From: Ecdyonurus torrentis
Lineage: Eukaryota; Arthropoda; Insecta; Ephemeroptera; Heptageniidae
Assembly (NCBI GenBank): GCA_949318235.1
Contig: OX439137.1
Coordinates: 19,065,798 to 19,129,797 of the forward strand
DNA length: 64,000 nucleotides
Direction of reading: 5' to 3'
The notes under the pieces are model-generated. The model saw nothing but the letters and a program-made list of their open reading frames with translations. It was not told the DNA's origin and searched no databases. The position numbers were made by a program, and so were the translations under genes. This document shows positions 19,161-60,142 of the stretch, piece by piece; position 1 is the first letter of the stretch, and each line of letters starts with the position of its first letter.

Positions 19161-21582
19161 CTGAAAATTACAAAGAAATTAGTCGATTTCCTTTATTTGT
19201 TTTTTATATTTTTTTATACTGCATTATATTAACAGCTAATGAATGAATGAATGAATGAATGAATGAATGAATGAATGAATGAATGAATGAATGAATGAAT
19301 GAATGAATGAATGAATGAATGAATGAATGAATGAATGAATGAATGAATGAATGAATGAATGAATGAATGAATGAATGAATGATTGAATGAATGAATGAAT
19401 GAATGAATGAATGAATGAATGAATGAATGAATGAATGAATGAATGAATGAATGAATGAATGAATGAATGAATGAATGAATGAATGAATGAATGAATGAAT
19501 GAATGAATGAATGAATGAATGAATGAATGAATGAATGAATGAATGAATGAATGAATGAATGAATGAATGAATGAATGAATGAATGAATGAATGAATGAAT
19601 GAATGAATGAAAATAATAAATGAAAATAATAATTTTTCGGACGCCATTTGTATATAACGCCTGAACACATAGGCATTTTGTTAAACAGATGTAAGAAGCG
19701 GGTTGCATAACTTTTGAATTTTATATAAATGGGCATAAATTTTTATTTGTATTAAATTTATTTAGAACAAGTTGTCTTCATAATAAATTTTTATTTTTAT
19801 ATGAGAGTTTAAAAAAATTAATTAAGAAACATTTACAAACAACGAATAAAAAAAAAAAAAAAAAAAACGTAAATTTCTTTTGCAGTAGTAATTTTGTAGA
19901 TTTTTGTGAACTCAGTCTGATTTAAACCTAGTATTATGAGTGTGTTTTCATCTGCATTTATTCTATGTATTTTTTATTTGTGTTTTCCATTTTTTTTTAA
20001 CCCAGGGGAGAGAAGGCCGATGTCTTGATTTGATTGTACTGTGCCCAACTATGTATTGTGTTTTTTGAAATAAATCCCTTTCTGAATCTGAATTTAAAAC
20101 CTTGTCAAATAAATAAATAATTTAATAAAATTAATTTTATGACTCAAGGCTCGCTCATCCATCTTATTTTATTTAGTACTAAATTAATTTTAAAAAATAA
20201 GCCACTGAGATTGGCTGAGAATCGGCTCTCAGTGGTCTATTTTTTAAATTAATTTAATATTGAATAAAATAAGACGGCTGCGCGGGTCTTCACTCACTCA
20301 CTAATATATCAAGCTACTATACGAGACTCACCCATCACTCTCCTACACACCGGATAGTTCCCTCTCAGGTAACCTTCAAAGCACCTCACGGAGCCGTACT
20401 TGACCGACAAGTAGCCGGGGTCACAGCGGAAAGAGATGAGGCCGTGGTTATATATCATGCGCATATTGCCGGCAATAGACTTGGTGTAATATTTAGCTGG
20501 AAGTGAAACACAGTTAGTGTTTTAATATACTTTAATGACAAGAAATAAGTATCTAACATTTTAATTTCATTTTTTTCCCATAAATTTAATACATCGTACA
20601 TTTTAATGCAAAATCAATAAATCGTTGGCAATCTAAAGCTTATATTATAAAATAGAGAAAAGCAATCATATTTATGCTTCTCCATGCGGCGGGAAGTGTA
20701 GATAGTCGTTTTGTCGGAAATCTGGAAAGTGTAGATGCTCGCTTTTGATGCGGAGGCATTGAAATGCAGCATAATATAGATTACGTGGTGTATACTAGAT
20801 AAATAGTAGATAAATAATAGTATGCTTGTGTATTTTATATTTTTATTGTAAAAATTAAATACTATCCGACGATAATTCCTGAATAAATAATTCAGAGGAC
20901 CATGTAAGTGGGTATGTACCTTTTTTTGGCCTCGTAAAAAACTCAATTATTATTATAATTTCCATGTGATCTAAAATTCCAACTTACTGTCACACGACTG
21001 CTCGCCAATGTGCTCCCATTGTCTGTTAGCCTGACATTTATACGCCACGGAGAGACAGTTTGTGGTACATCTGCAGTCTCTTCTTTCATCTTGTTTGGCG
21101 AACGTGAGGCTGGAGCATCTGGCCTTGTTCTTGAGAGGAAGTGCGGGACAATAGCACTCGTCTGTAGAGACATTACACATTACTCTATAGGGTGTATGCA
21201 TTCATGTTAAAGTCGACGCCATGTTGGATAACTCAATAACATGGGTAGTATAGAAAAATAAATCATTTTGTCAGTTTAAAAACACTATGCAATATTTTTG
21301 AGAGCATTGATGTTGTAAATATGTTGAATTAGTATCTCAAGTATATGAGAAAAATAACAATAACAAAAAATTAACTGATTTCCCAAAGAAATTTGGTTTA
21401 AATGAAGTTTGTTCTACGCTGAGCTATGTTATTCACTACTCCAGTATGGCCTTCAAGCGCATTAAATATGACGTCATCCGTATACACCCTATATTATGAC
21501 AAATGTAAAGTGGTATAGCAGGACAGTAGCATTGATATGTATAGTAACTTGTTTACTTTAGAAACATTAGAGATTTGACAAC

Positions 21583-21618
<36 letters not shown>

Positions 21619-24600
21619 TCTGGTAAAGAGGATGTTGTTCTAAAAATTTGTGAATATAAGTAACATTTATTGATTCTACACTCTACAGAAATATTTATTA
21701 CAAAGCTTGTACACAGTTGCTTTAAAGGTGTAAAACACCTTGAAAAAAAAAAAAAAAAAAAAAGCTGTGTAATATTCTAACAAACCTAAAAATCAACGTT
21801 GATTTGGTCAAAGTCATTGATTTCTTATTTAATTTCTATTCACAAAATGGTGTGAGCGGTCACTGACGTCACAGCTTGCCTGGTCTATGCACGCGTAAAA
21901 CAGGTGAGCTGTGACCTCAGTGACCGCTCGCACCATTTTGTAAATGGAAAATAATGACTTTGTCCAAATTAACGTTGATTTTCAGGTTTCTTAGAATATT
22001 ACACAACTTTTTTGTTCAAGGCGTTCTACGCCTTTAAGTATTGTGAAATTAACGGTTATGACGTCACTAAAAGTTGACAATCTAACGATCAAAGTGTAAA
22101 TGAAGTTACTTAGAATCACAATGGAATAAACTTTAAACTTGGCCGTTACAAATATTCATTTTTTTGTCATTCGGTGCCAACGCTTGTGACGGTTTATCGT
22201 TAAAATTTCAACGCTTAGTGACGCCATAATCGTTAATTCTACAATACTTAAAGCATTGAAAAACCTTGTACAAGCTTTTCGCTTTATTATTTTTTTATTT
22301 TTAAAGACTGATTTACATAAAAGAATAAAGAATATAGCTGATTTCCCTACTTAATAATTACATGAATGCTGTTTGTAAACCCTGTCTGTTTTCTGCTACT
22401 AAAATGACAGTCAACTATGGTTAATAAAATGGAATGCGCATTTTGTGGTCCAAGAAAACATACGAACAACACTACGGTGTATGTAATTTATAAATAATTT
22501 CAACATTTTACATCATCACGAAAACAATTAAATACGTAATTATTATGCTAGCTCATTTTCAGCACAATTTGTTTAGTATATATCTATAATATACTGTATA
22601 ATTTTTTTTATTATTATAATTAAAATAAAATACAAACATAAGTGCCACCAAGACAATGAAGTCTTATCGGTGGGTGCTTCATCCACATAATATAAAAGTG
22701 TTAGTAAGCACAATAATTTGTTAAATGGTATAAATACTGTATTATGTTGAACAGCATAATTATTTATGTTGTTCTAATTCAACATAATTTATGCTATAAT
22801 GACATAAATTGCAGCAATTACGTAATTTATTATTTGTGTACATATTAATAATTTAATGGAGTTTATCGATTTAGCGCGCGGGGAAAGCCAAGGGTCCCCT
22901 AATTTAACATAACGTTTATGGGGAAAACACGTTTGTTTGTTTGTTTGTTTTTTTTTTTTTTTGCGATTTTTTAGAAAACTACTCCACCGATTTTGGAGAA
23001 ATTTAAATGAGAAATACTAGACATACTTTTACGTTTTTTATGCTATAGAAATTTTTAAAGATTCTTTTTTTTTTTAAACCGATAAACCTCCATTAATTAA
23101 TAATTAAATAATTATTAAATATTAAAATATTTAAAGCTTGCATGTTACCGCAGATATTGTAGGGATGATCAATTTTCCAGTAGAAGTTCCTCGTGTCTCT
23201 GTTGAAGAAGCAGGTAAGGTTGACACCGTGGTTACAACTGAAGCAGCGGCACGTGGCGGAGTGTACGGGAAACTTATCTCCTCCCTTGGGCCAACATTCA
23301 TCGTACTTGCTCGTGTATGTGAGAGCAGGGTCCTCGCACAGGCCCAAGACTGGACTGCACGTCGCTGCAAGGAAGATTTACATCACTCGTTATATACAGG
23401 GTGTTCATTAACTAGTGGTATTTAATAAAAATTAATATTTCCATAAATTTTTAGACTATTTTTGAATGAAACTACCACTCAAAGATAGGAAAATATGAAA
23501 GTTTTTTTCCCTGTTCATAAAATAACAACCCTCGTGTATTTTACCCTTAAAACAAAACATGGACTAAAAACACGTTTTTCAATATATTCTATTTCTATAT
23601 GTATTTTCTCGAAGACTAAAGTTTTTTTTTATTGTTATTTATATTTCATATGGCTTTTGAGAGTCATTTAGCACCCCTTATTAAATTTTTTTTTCTTTAA
23701 AAAAAAAAAATACCTATTAGGGGGTAAAAATCCATTTTTTAACTCTCAATTGGGAAGTCAAAAATCGAGAGAACAAGAACGATCATGCACGGAATGAAAT
23801 TTAAAATCGAATACAAGCTATAGTATAATTATGAATCCTATGTTTTACAATAGGTAGAAAATCTACCTGGTTTTGATAGGTCGCTATCCTAGCCACGCGC
23901 CTACTTACTTGGTTTTAGGAGGTACAGACTGAAGGTGAGGCGAAATTCTAACCTCATAAAAACGTATAGATGTAAGTACGTACGCAACGCATATACTTGG
24001 TTTTAGTTTCTATGGTGTAAATACTTTTTTCCAATAAAATTAAAAGACTAATTTTTATAGAACTTTTATTTCATTTCTTAACCGTTCAACGCCAAAAAAA
24101 TAAATAATAATAAATAAGGGAACATTAATTTTTAATCAACTCATCAAACCGAACTGGTATGGCCGAGTGGTAAAGGTAGCTGGCTTGCAACTCTGTACTC
24201 CTCACCTAGTATAGGTTAGAGCCACTGCTGGGTGCGTACGTCAAGTGTGAGAGCACAACACGTTGCACGATGCATGTTTACATGCATTCCATGACGACGC
24301 ACAGTATTCGGGAGGTGCATGATTGATGTGATTGCACCGACCAGCCTGCCTAGATGTTTCCACGGTTTCTCTAGGCTGTCATGGCAAATGCCGGGCTTTG
24401 TACTTAGGCCGTGGCCGGCCCGTGTGTGCTTTTTCATTAATTGGAAAGTACTTACCTGTCGATAAGACAATGTCTTGACTGGGACTGGGATTGGTGTATA
24501 GCACATTTTTGCACAAGCAAAAAAAAAAAAAAAAAAAAAAAAAAATCTAGGCTACAGTATACGGTTAAAAAATTGCGTAATTTGCATTGAATAAATACTA

Positions 24601-24656
24601 CATTGTAGGGCACAAATGTTGCTATTTTGAATTATAACATACAGAACATCTTAACC

Positions 24657-24692
<36 letters not shown>

Positions 24693-25619
24693 TTGTTAGA
24701 CAAAAATGTTGCTGCTTTGAGCTAGCATAATTAAATTGTATTTATTTATGTCTAATGATTGATGTTAAATTTAACAGAACGTGTATGTGACGCAATGAGC
24801 AAACTATGCAAACTTTTGTGGTTACATTGGCTTGGGTATTAAGTAATAATTTTATTTAAAGTGAACAGAGGCAAAATAAGGATAGATATTTTATTATTAA
24901 TAATATACAATTTTATAGCTTTAATTTCCTTGAAGTTAGCGTAAAGCATGGATAGATAGAAGAAATAGCTTAATTTATGCTGCATTTATGTAGCATAATT
25001 GTTACTAAAACGGAACAGCAAAGTAATTATATACTATACAACATTATGTCCCCTCATTATGCCGTCCTCATTTTATTGAATTTAATATTTTACCATTACC
25101 ATATTTATTTATGAATGCGTAGGATGCGTGTCTGACTCGTCCGCGAGGGGTCACGGGCTCGATTCCCGGCAGTGGCAAAGTTTATCAGTAAGCTTTGTCC
25201 ACCGGAAATACACAGTGCATTCGAGAGGTAGAAGGGATATCTCAGGGCATTCTACCGACTTCCTGACCGAGGTTTCCATGGTTTCCTCGGTATGGTTTCC
25301 CGCCATGATAGAAAATTTTGATTTATGCAACCCGCACAATATTTTCATGCTAGTTTTTGCATTTTACTGACATCATAAACATGAATATTCACTTAAATTG
25401 CATACTTTACAGTTTTTTTACGTCTCTTGTGGGGCTACATTGACATTCTGGTAAAAATTATCATCAGTTTTGTAGATCCGATTTTGTGTTTAATGATTAA
25501 AAAGAACAATGTTGTTTCATGTTTTCTATGCCTTTAAGTATTATTTAATTTTCATGTAGTATTGTATTTTCCAATAACTCACCAAAGATAAGAAGCAAAG
25601 AGAAGACAAATCCAAACAT
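18502..25619 (-). CDS. Receptor-like gene 3: signal peptide, two Cys-rich modules, CCP, mucin-like stalk, TM
   Basis: Five exons join in phase: 25619-25583, 23364-23149, 21161-20988, 20496-20332 and 19160-18502, 417 codons including stop (416 aa). Order: MFGFVFSLLLIF; module A (residues about 13-84, with CEDPAL, ECW, CRCFSC, LTC, FYW, NIC); module B (about 85-142, with ECYCPAL, CRCTTNC, YKC, QW, SC); CCP-like module (about 143-197, with FRCDPGY, VRC, PVC); a stalk of about 130 residues rich in Thr, Glu and Pro; a membrane helix (YITIGVSVVILVLILIVVLA); and a tail of about 35 residues with basic RRKSRK and DDDLYLPEN. All internal exons are phase 1-1. It is the most complete of three paralogues. 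Probable cell-surface recognition or adhesion protein; ligand unknown. Confidence 0.8.
19239..19611. repeat. (GAAT)n tetranucleotide array
   Basis: About 93 units with a single interruption at 19382. It lies in the last intron of gene 3, the same position as the TTCA/TTCG array in gene 2. Open frames across it are artefacts. Confidence 0.98.
20160..20278. repeat. Palindromic MITE-like element
   Basis: ATCTTATTTTATTTAGTACT pairs with 'attgaataaaataagac', and AAAAAATAAGCCACTGAGA pairs with CTCAGTGGTCTATTTTTT. It lies in gene 3 intron 4. Confidence 0.65.
20332..20496 (-). CDS. Gene 3 exon 4, CCP/sushi-like module
   Basis: A 165-nt phase 1-1 exon with ISFRCDPGYLSV, SVRC and YPVC. The first CCP cysteine is not evident, as in gene 1. 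Confidence 0.75.
20640..20780. repeat. Dispersed 'GGAAAGTGTAGAT' repeat
   Basis: GAAGTGTAGATAGT and GGAAAGTGTAGATGC occur with GCGG.GGCATTGA; a related copy lies at 34225-34390 in a UTP20 intron. Confidence 0.5.
20988..21161 (-). CDS. Gene 3 exon 3, Cys-rich module B
   Basis: A 174-nt phase 1-1 exon with ECYCPALPLKNK, CSS, DCRCTTNC, YKC, QW and QSCD. Eight cysteines; the last part is CCP-like. Confidence 0.78.
21186..21493. mobile_element. MITE, 'TATAGGGTGTATGC' family
   Basis: Starts TATAGGGTGTATGCATTCAT and ends TACACCCTATA. It begins 25 bases upstream of gene 3 module B acceptor, in intron 2. Confidence 0.75.
21722..22037. mobile_element. MITE family 2 (TTAA type), intact
   Basis: Bounded by TTAAAGGTGTAAAACACCTT and CAAGGCGTTCTACGCCTTTAA. 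The core carries TGACGTCACAG and its partner about ACGCGTAAAAC. Confidence 0.8.
22367..22476. mobile_element. 110-bp palindromic MITE ('GTTCGTAAACCCTG' family), diverged copy
   Basis: Contains TGCTGTTTGTAAACCCTGTC and 'acgaacaacact'. Cleaner copies lie at 34876, 44757 and 63460. Confidence 0.65.
22856..23092. mobile_element. 'GGAGGTTTATCGGTTT' TIR element
   Basis: GGAGTTTATCGATTTAGCGC at the left pairs with AAACCGATAAACCTCC at the right. A second copy at 54956-55161 lies in a UTP20 intron. The right end is only about 57 bases from the donor of gene 3 exon 2. Confidence 0.65.
23149..23364 (-). CDS. Gene 3 exon 2, Cys-rich module A
   Basis: A 216-nt phase 1-1 exon after a TTGCAG acceptor. It has one extra cysteine near its start (ATCSPVLGLC) beside the seven of the module. 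It is GC-richer than its surroundings, as are the next two exons. Confidence 0.8.
23395..24150. other. Gene 3 intron 1 sequence without recognised gene
   Basis: AT-rich, with a possible element end TACAGGGTGTTCATTAACTA at 23396. I see no convincing exon or matching inverted end. Confidence 0.3.
24151..24545 (+). mobile_element. tRNA-derived SINE (SINE-1), full copy
   Basis: Head with TATGGCCGAGTGGTAAAGG (A box) and AGGTTAGAGCC (B box), body closely matching the copy at 2981-3393, and poly(A) to 24545. The two copies are in opposite orientation in homologous first introns of genes 1 and 3. Confidence 0.8.
25108..25300 (+). mobile_element. tRNA-related SINE fragment (third type)
   Basis: GGGCTCGATTCCCGG is a B box, with a degenerate A-box region before it. 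The following GC-richer body (AAGCTTTGTCCACCGGAAAT) is unlike SINE-1 or SINE-2. A MITE family 1 right half follows directly at 25311-25540. Confidence 0.5.
25583..25619 (-). CDS. Gene 3 exon 1, signal peptide start
   Basis: ATG at 25619-25617, MFGFVFSLLLIF plus one base, donor G|GTGAGT. It is 37 nt long, as in the two paralogues. Confidence 0.72.
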
Positions 25620-25800
25620 CCTTACTCGTCGTTTGTCAGAGTTCAACTGATCTAACCGCGGCTTTCACAAGAATTTGCTTCAGTTTTTTCCTCATCGCAA
25701 AAATTACATTCTTTCATTATTTTTTTTTTCCTTTAATTGATCAAAACAAACAAATTTTATTTTACACTGAAAGAAAAATATTACACGGATAAAAGCTGAC

Positions 25801-25905
25801 CGAGCTGGTATGGTCGAGTGGTGACGAAGGCAGTTGACTCGTATCTGTACTCCTCACCGAGTATATAGGTTTGAGCTGGGTGCGCACGTGAAGTGTGTGT
25901 ATTTG
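25801..25905 (+). mobile_element. SINE-1 head fragment
   Basis: CGAGCTGGTATGGTCGAGTG and GAGTATATAGGTTTGAGC are the A- and B-box parts of SINE-1; the body is missing. Confidence 0.6.
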
Positions 25906-27238
25906 ATAAGTTTATATTAATTAATATTATATGCACTAATTAAAAAAAAAAAAAAAAAAAAAAAACTTTAAAAAAGCGTAAATTAAATATATTAAATTAA
26001 ATAGGTAAATAATTTACCTATTTCAATTTAATATACCTAATTTACGTAAATATTATTATTGTTTAAGACGGGAAATCAGCTACTACGGGATTTGACTAAA
26101 AAATTGTAAAGAAAGAAAACTCTAAAATTTTGCACAGTGATACATTAGGATAAATATGGTATCTTCAAACATGTAAAAAAATTTGGGGGATCACCATGCT
26201 AGATTTTTATTTATGAATTTTTGAAGTTTTAGTTCCATAAGAGCCCATGTTAATTTAAATAATTATTTTCTCTCTTATCTGATGGTCACGAGTTCTGAAA
26301 TTTTCATCAGAGGTAGCTGTTACTGTTAACTATTAAATGTCATCATAAAGTTTGCAAGTTTTATTTTTAAATGTTGAGAAACAAGCCATATATATACAAC
26401 CCTTAATTTATTGTTGTGATTTTCATTTTAAAGGCTAAATATGAAACTTTCTCGCGCCAAATCTTGCCCCGCACTCTGATTGGCTTATATAATGGCAGTC
26501 ATCATTAATTGGTCGGAGTCAGTTTTTTCTTTTACTATTGGTCAAAGGTGGCGCGTAGATATTACTGTATTTCAGTTTGTTTTTCCAGAAAGCAAAAATT
26601 AATCGACTTGGAGTTGACTTCTGTCATACTGAATGCGCTTCAACTCCATATTGGTGCTATGAATAACATTGCTGAACATAGAACTAACGTGTTTTTTTGG
26701 CTATTATCTTTGAAAAATTAGTTAATTTTCTTGTTTCTTATTTTATTAGTATTACTTTTCTCACATACTTGAAATTCAGCCTGTTAAAATCGTTCTGCCT
26801 TTGTTTTAAAATTGTTTTGTATTCAAAAATTTATCATCAAAAGTTAAATCAATAAAAAATATAAAATCTTCATTTTATGATATTTTCCCAATTGGCTTTA
26901 GAGGAGTAACGATTCACTTCAGACGCAAGGAAACTTTGTTTTGACATAGCCTATTATTTTTTTTCTTCTTCATCTTTTTCTCACTTTTCAGCTAAGTTTG
27001 TAGTGCTGGTTAAAATTATAAAAAATAAAGTAAAAAATGTTTTGGTGCTCTCCTACGAGTGATATATACACGAGATATATATAACATCACGTTAAAAAGA
27101 AAAAGGTGTTCAACTGCGGAGACTAGAGCGCTGCTATCCTTTGATGTTGGTGTTGTGGACAGCCGAGCAGTTTTGCTCGGAAATCAAGGCCCCTCCCTCG
27201 TGCACTCAAATTCAATTGTAGCCTGCACTTTAGATGGG

Positions 27239-27270
<32 letters not shown>

Positions 27271-28381
27271 TTCACATTTTAGGTTACTTGTTAAGGTTTA
27301 AATTAAAAATAATAACAATAGCAAAACACAAATTTTACCCTATATTAAAATATATTTATTTCATATACATTTTCCATATATACAATGCAAAAACATTACA
27401 CAACGTTTAAATCACTGTCTTAAAGGCATAGTTAAGTTTTTTTTTTAATGAAAACACATATTTTTTAAATTAACATAGCTCATAAATTAGACGTTAACAC
27501 ATTAGTTTCGTATTTGTTTTCATTGATCTTCTTGTAACATTTCCTCTGCCCTGTTTGCCTCATTAGATTCAAGTTATAAATTCAGAATATTGTGACATGA
27601 TTATATAGAGAGGATAGACCTATGATAATAACATTGAGAGCTCTGTGCCTCCAAAGAAGAATTGTCAGAAGATACACATTAAAATTTTATGCTGCGCTAT
27701 GGCAGACGAAGCATGATTGGCGGTCACCACTTTGTTTACATTGCATAGTCCAATCAGGGCCGCTGAGCTTTAGCATGGAGGAAAGCACACTCAAATACTG
27801 AGACTTAGCATGACGATTGCAGCTGCTGCCTCTATATCTATAACTCTATGGTTCCGTAAGTCCTCACAAGACACTCTGTATTGAGAAAGTGTGCGTGGCT
27901 CACTTGTTTATTATTGAGAACTTGTGAGCTATGCCCCCTTTCTCTATACTGAGTTTCTCGTAAAGCCTTGCGGAACAAACCCCCAGGTCAGTGATAACTA
28001 AACTGTCAATGAAAATAAATTAGAGCTGTCAATTTAAATTAGTTGGAGCACCCGCCCAAAACAAAATCTTCAAGGTCCTTGTTGTTGTTGTTGTTTTTTT
28101 GAAATGTTTAACTCAGGTTTTGAGCTTTCCAAGCTTTGGCTTGTTTTTTGAGTTTTAGCTCAACCCAGGTTTCAAGTCAAACTGGGCTAAAAAAATATCA
28201 GCCTGGGTTAAAAAGATGTTGAGTTTTTTACTGCTCTAAAATAAATACAAAATCAACGTGTTCATGTCTAATTAATGGATAATAATGCACGTTAATTATT
28301 ATTATAATTTTTATAAATGATAAATAAATAACTATGCCTTGAAGGATTAATTCAATAGTTTTTAATATTTTATTAATTTTT
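25906..28381. other. Intergenic region between gene 3 and UTP20
   Basis: Holds a dispersed repeat at about 26077-26420 (also 28770-29070 and 59890-60240, inverted), part of a 'TATAGGGTGTATGC' MITE at 26640-26800, a poly(A) run at 27240-27268 and a diverged MITE family 3 end at 28236-28345. I see no convincing gene in it. UTP20's 3' UTR lies at its right edge. Confidence 0.4.
28369..28374 (-). terminator. UTP20: Putative poly(A) signal of UTP20
   Basis: AATAAA on the minus strand begins only about 8 bases after the stop. It implies an unusually short 3' UTR unless a later signal is used. Confidence 0.35.
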
Positions 28382-56543
<28,162 letters not shown>

Positions 56544-58148
56544 TGTGGAACAGTTTAATTATACTTTAAATTATGGCAAAATTTTAAAAACTAAACAACA
56601 AAAGTGGTAAACACGTGTTATTTTTCCATAGTACCCGCCATCTTGTTTGATACCAACATAACGATTGGTTTTAAAGAATTTTAGAGAAAAAAATTAAATT
56701 TATTTTCACAGCCAATATCTTCCTAAATATAATTAAGTTAATAACAAAAGTTATTTAATGATCAAAAAATGGTTAAAAATGATTTTATTTGAAAACAGGT
56801 CTGATTATAAAACAAATCAAGAAGTTCCTTTTTTTAAACTAATTTTTTGTTTGTTTTTTACCTGTTTTTTCTAGTCAAAATAGCCACTTTTTTATTTATA
56901 TATTAATTCTTTATACTTTGAAACTTATATAAGTATTTTTATAACATTACAAAAATATATTTTTAAAATTAATTTGTAACATTTCTGATTTTACAGGCAT
57001 TTTATGGTTATTTGTTTATTATTATTTTACGCTACTTTGAGTTACGTGTTGTTTAAATATTTAAATCGGGCAGATCCTAGATCCTAGCAATAAAAAAAAT
57101 GATAAATAATTTTTACAATTACTTTATTCTCACCTATAATAGCAGACGTCGCAAAAGTAGATTTAGTGATAAAATATAAAATAAACAGACTGACAGCCAG
57201 CCCAACTGCTCAACAATACTGACCAAGTGCTAGCAGACCGACTTACTTTGCTTAATTGATTGAACATATATGCTTTCGTATTATGAGGCAAAATGAAGCG
57301 CAACTTGAGTTTTAGAGATGGCTCGACGTACTGAAATTTTAATTATATATGGATTACTATAAAAAAGCATTAAATCTTTCTAAATTTCAAGGCAGTTTGG
57401 AACTATATAAATTATGATAATAGCTTTGAAGATAAGCAAAAGTTACAGCAAAAATTTCAGCTCTGAGAAACAATTCTTACTCAAGTTATATTTGCTTTAT
57501 ATTGCACCATAAGAACGCATAATATACAGTATTATATGCTACTGTTTTACAATTTTTTTTTTAATTATTTTTGAATAAAATTTTGAAAATCGTGAAATGA
57601 CGTCGTGGTCAGTAACTTTTTTATGAACGTGCATAGAGAAGTTAGTTCCCGTAATGTTATCTCAAAAAAAAAAAAAAAAAAAAAAAAAAACGCACATCAA
57701 ACGGTTTATAACATAACTATACCCTACCCCCTATAGTTTCATAATATGTATTATTATACTCTTATAAATATTCTTATGGTCTTTCCCATTCGTACTGTAC
57801 TACAAAGTTTATGTACAATATGATATTGATTTTTTTTTAATAGTATGTTATGTATTATATTAAAAATTGCGTGGTAATGTTGTTGTTGTTAACCTAATTC
57901 TTTTTTAATTATCCGTACAAAAATTATGCAAAATACAAAACCAAGCTGTCAATCAAAGATTTTTTAATTTAATTTAATTCATTCATTCATTTATTCATTC
58001 ATTCATTCATTCATTCATTCATTCTCATTCTCATATTAAAATTCCTTAGCAACAAAGTATCCTAGAACTTATGCAACTTGTTGTTTACATCTGTCAACCA
58101 GGTTGCATACTTTCATTTCCTGCAGGCGCTATCTAAAAAAGCTTGTTT

Positions 58149-58193
<45 letters not shown>

Positions 58194-58530
58194 AATAAAT
58201 CCTATTTTAAATTGTAATTCCTATAATCTGTCTTCGGCTTATTGCAGGTTTAAAATGTTACATTGCATAATAATGTAATTGATACAATTTGCGTGTAGTA
58301 TTTGCATTAGATGACATTTTAAGTTATAAAACGGGAGCATGAAAATACTGTAACGTATATGCTAATTGAGTGACTCCATTCATATTTCTCACGTCATAAG
58401 TAGGTAAATATTAGTATTAAAATGTTGTACGGGTTGCAATTTTTTTAAATCACTGCTCCGGCCTACGGCGTTCCAGTTGGGGTCTTTTAATTCAATTCCT
58501 ATCAAATTGTTTTGCGCTAATGTTCTTATC
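56544..58530. other. UTP20 upstream region
   Basis: AT-rich with poly(A) at 57664-57690, a short (TTCA)n run at 57978-58024 and poly-T at 58149-58190. No TATA box or clear 5' UTR exon can be assigned. Confidence 0.3.
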
Positions 58531-58843
58531 TTAAAGGCGTAGAACATCTTGAAGAAAAAAGTTGTGTAATATCCTTACAAACCTGAATATTAACGTTGAT
58601 TTGGCTGAAGTCATTGATTTCTTATTTATTTTCCATTTACAAAATGACACTGGCGGTCACTGACGTCACAGCTTGCTTATTTTACGCGCGCGTAAGCCGG
58701 GCGAGCTGTAACGTCAGTGACCTCCAGTGGCATTTTCTGAGTGGAAAATAAATTAGAAATCAATGACTCCGGCCAAATCAACGTTGATTTTCAGGTTTGT
58801 TAGAATATTAAACAATTTTTTTGTGCAAGGTGTTCTATATTAT
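58531..58843. mobile_element. MITE family 2 (TTAA type)
   Basis: TTAAAGGCGTAGAACATCTT at the left; the right end is degenerate. TGACGTCACAG and ACGTCAGTGACC lie either side of ACGCGCGCGTAAGC. Confidence 0.75.
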
Positions 58844-58922
58844 ATCTATACTACCTGTCCACATCCCCGTCGTTTCCTCTTCATATAAACGCATTTATAA
58901 TTAACGCAGCATCATATATAAT

Positions 58923-59268
58923 GTGACAAACCATCGGTGCTTGGGTGCAGATTTTAACCTGAGAACGCACGTAATGACTTTGAATGTTAGAACAAATCTA
59001 AAGTAAACAATTAAGTGCTGGAACATCGTGTACCCTCTGTAGCAGACCACAGTATAGTGGCAATATTCATTAGTGCAATTTGATTTTTGCCTAGTAGTTT
59101 ATAAGCTAAATTTGAACCAATGACTATTGTTACTAGACTGTGGTCTGTTACAGAAGGTACGAATGTTCCATCGCTTATTTAGATTTGTACGAACAATCTT
59201 TGCCATTAGGTGCGTTCTCAGGGTAAAATCTGCACTCAGGCACCGACGGGTTGTCACATTATGACGCT
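58923..59268. mobile_element. Palindromic MITE, 'GTGACAAACCATCGG' ends
   Basis: TGTGACAAACCATCGGTGCT pairs with CACCGACGGGTTGTCACA, and CTGTAGCAGACCACAGT with ACTGTGGTCTGTTACAG. Confidence 0.7.
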
Positions 59269-59554
59269 GTTTTCATTATAAATGTGTTGATATTACGAGG
59301 AAGCTACCCCTACGCCAAGGGATGTGTAGACGTAGTAGATGTGAGAGAGACCTTCTGTTTCCACAATTGATTGGGATGCCCAGAGTATGAGGAGTACGGG
59401 ATTCGAGACGAGTTAGCATGACTCATGGTCGTGACCGCAACACCATACACACGTGTGTGTGAGTTGGCGAACGTTGGCTGTCGGAATAGCTTTAGATACT
59501 TTTTTATGGTAGTTTTGAATTTTACACTGCAACATTTTATTAATATATTATAGC

Positions 59555-59665
59555 AGACTTGGGCAGTAACGTTCACAAGTAACGACGTTACGTAATTTTA
59601 CTATTTTTATTAAAAAATAAGGTAACGTCATTACGTTTAGTAGCAGTAACAGAGACGAGTAATTT
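59555..59665. mobile_element. Possible hAT-type element end
   Basis: CAGACTTGGGCAGTAACG followed by repeated GTAACG/ACGTTAC resembles hAT termini. The other end is not identified. Confidence 0.4.
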
Positions 59666-60104
59666 TTTAATTAATTTTTGCCATGAAACGATAGTCGTAT
59701 GCTGTCCATATTTGCAATTGATGCAAGTCATGAGTTAATGTTGTCCAAATTAGTTAATTTAATGTCTTGCCGCAGGTGATCTACCACGCCTGAGAGGAGG
59801 AGGTTGCAGGAAAAATAGATCAAAGTAATGGTAATAGTTTTTTTAATTAATTTTTTTATATGTGTGTTTTCGGTTAGTATATACTTTATTTAAGGGTTGT
59901 ATAAAACTGGCTTGTATCTCAGAATTTAAAAAGAAAAGTTTATCATGTCATTTGAAAGTTAAGAGTAACAGCTATACCCATGATAAAATTTTCAGAACCC
60001 GCGTGACCATCAGATAAGAAAGAGACTAATTATTAAAATTAACATGGGCTCTCATGCGACTAACACTTTAAAAATAATAATTTAAAATCTAGTATGGTGA
60101 CTCC

Positions 60105-60142
<38 letters not shown>

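Noticed and set aside
19204..19736. Phe-Ile-His-Ser repeat frames
   Set aside because: Artefacts of the (GAAT)n array.
24151..24235. tRNA-Ser/Leu-like gene
   Set aside because: The head has A and B boxes but runs into a SINE body with poly(A), and the same head recurs elsewhere with it.
57247..57330. An 84-nt minus-strand open segment with AG and GT borders that could precede UTP20 exon 2
   Set aside because: The exon at 56499-56543 matches the vertebrate UTP20 N terminus much better and carries its own ATG.
59310..59576. 88-residue minus-strand frame
   Set aside because: No splice context, no family match; it lies among repeats between a palindromic MITE and a hAT-like end.
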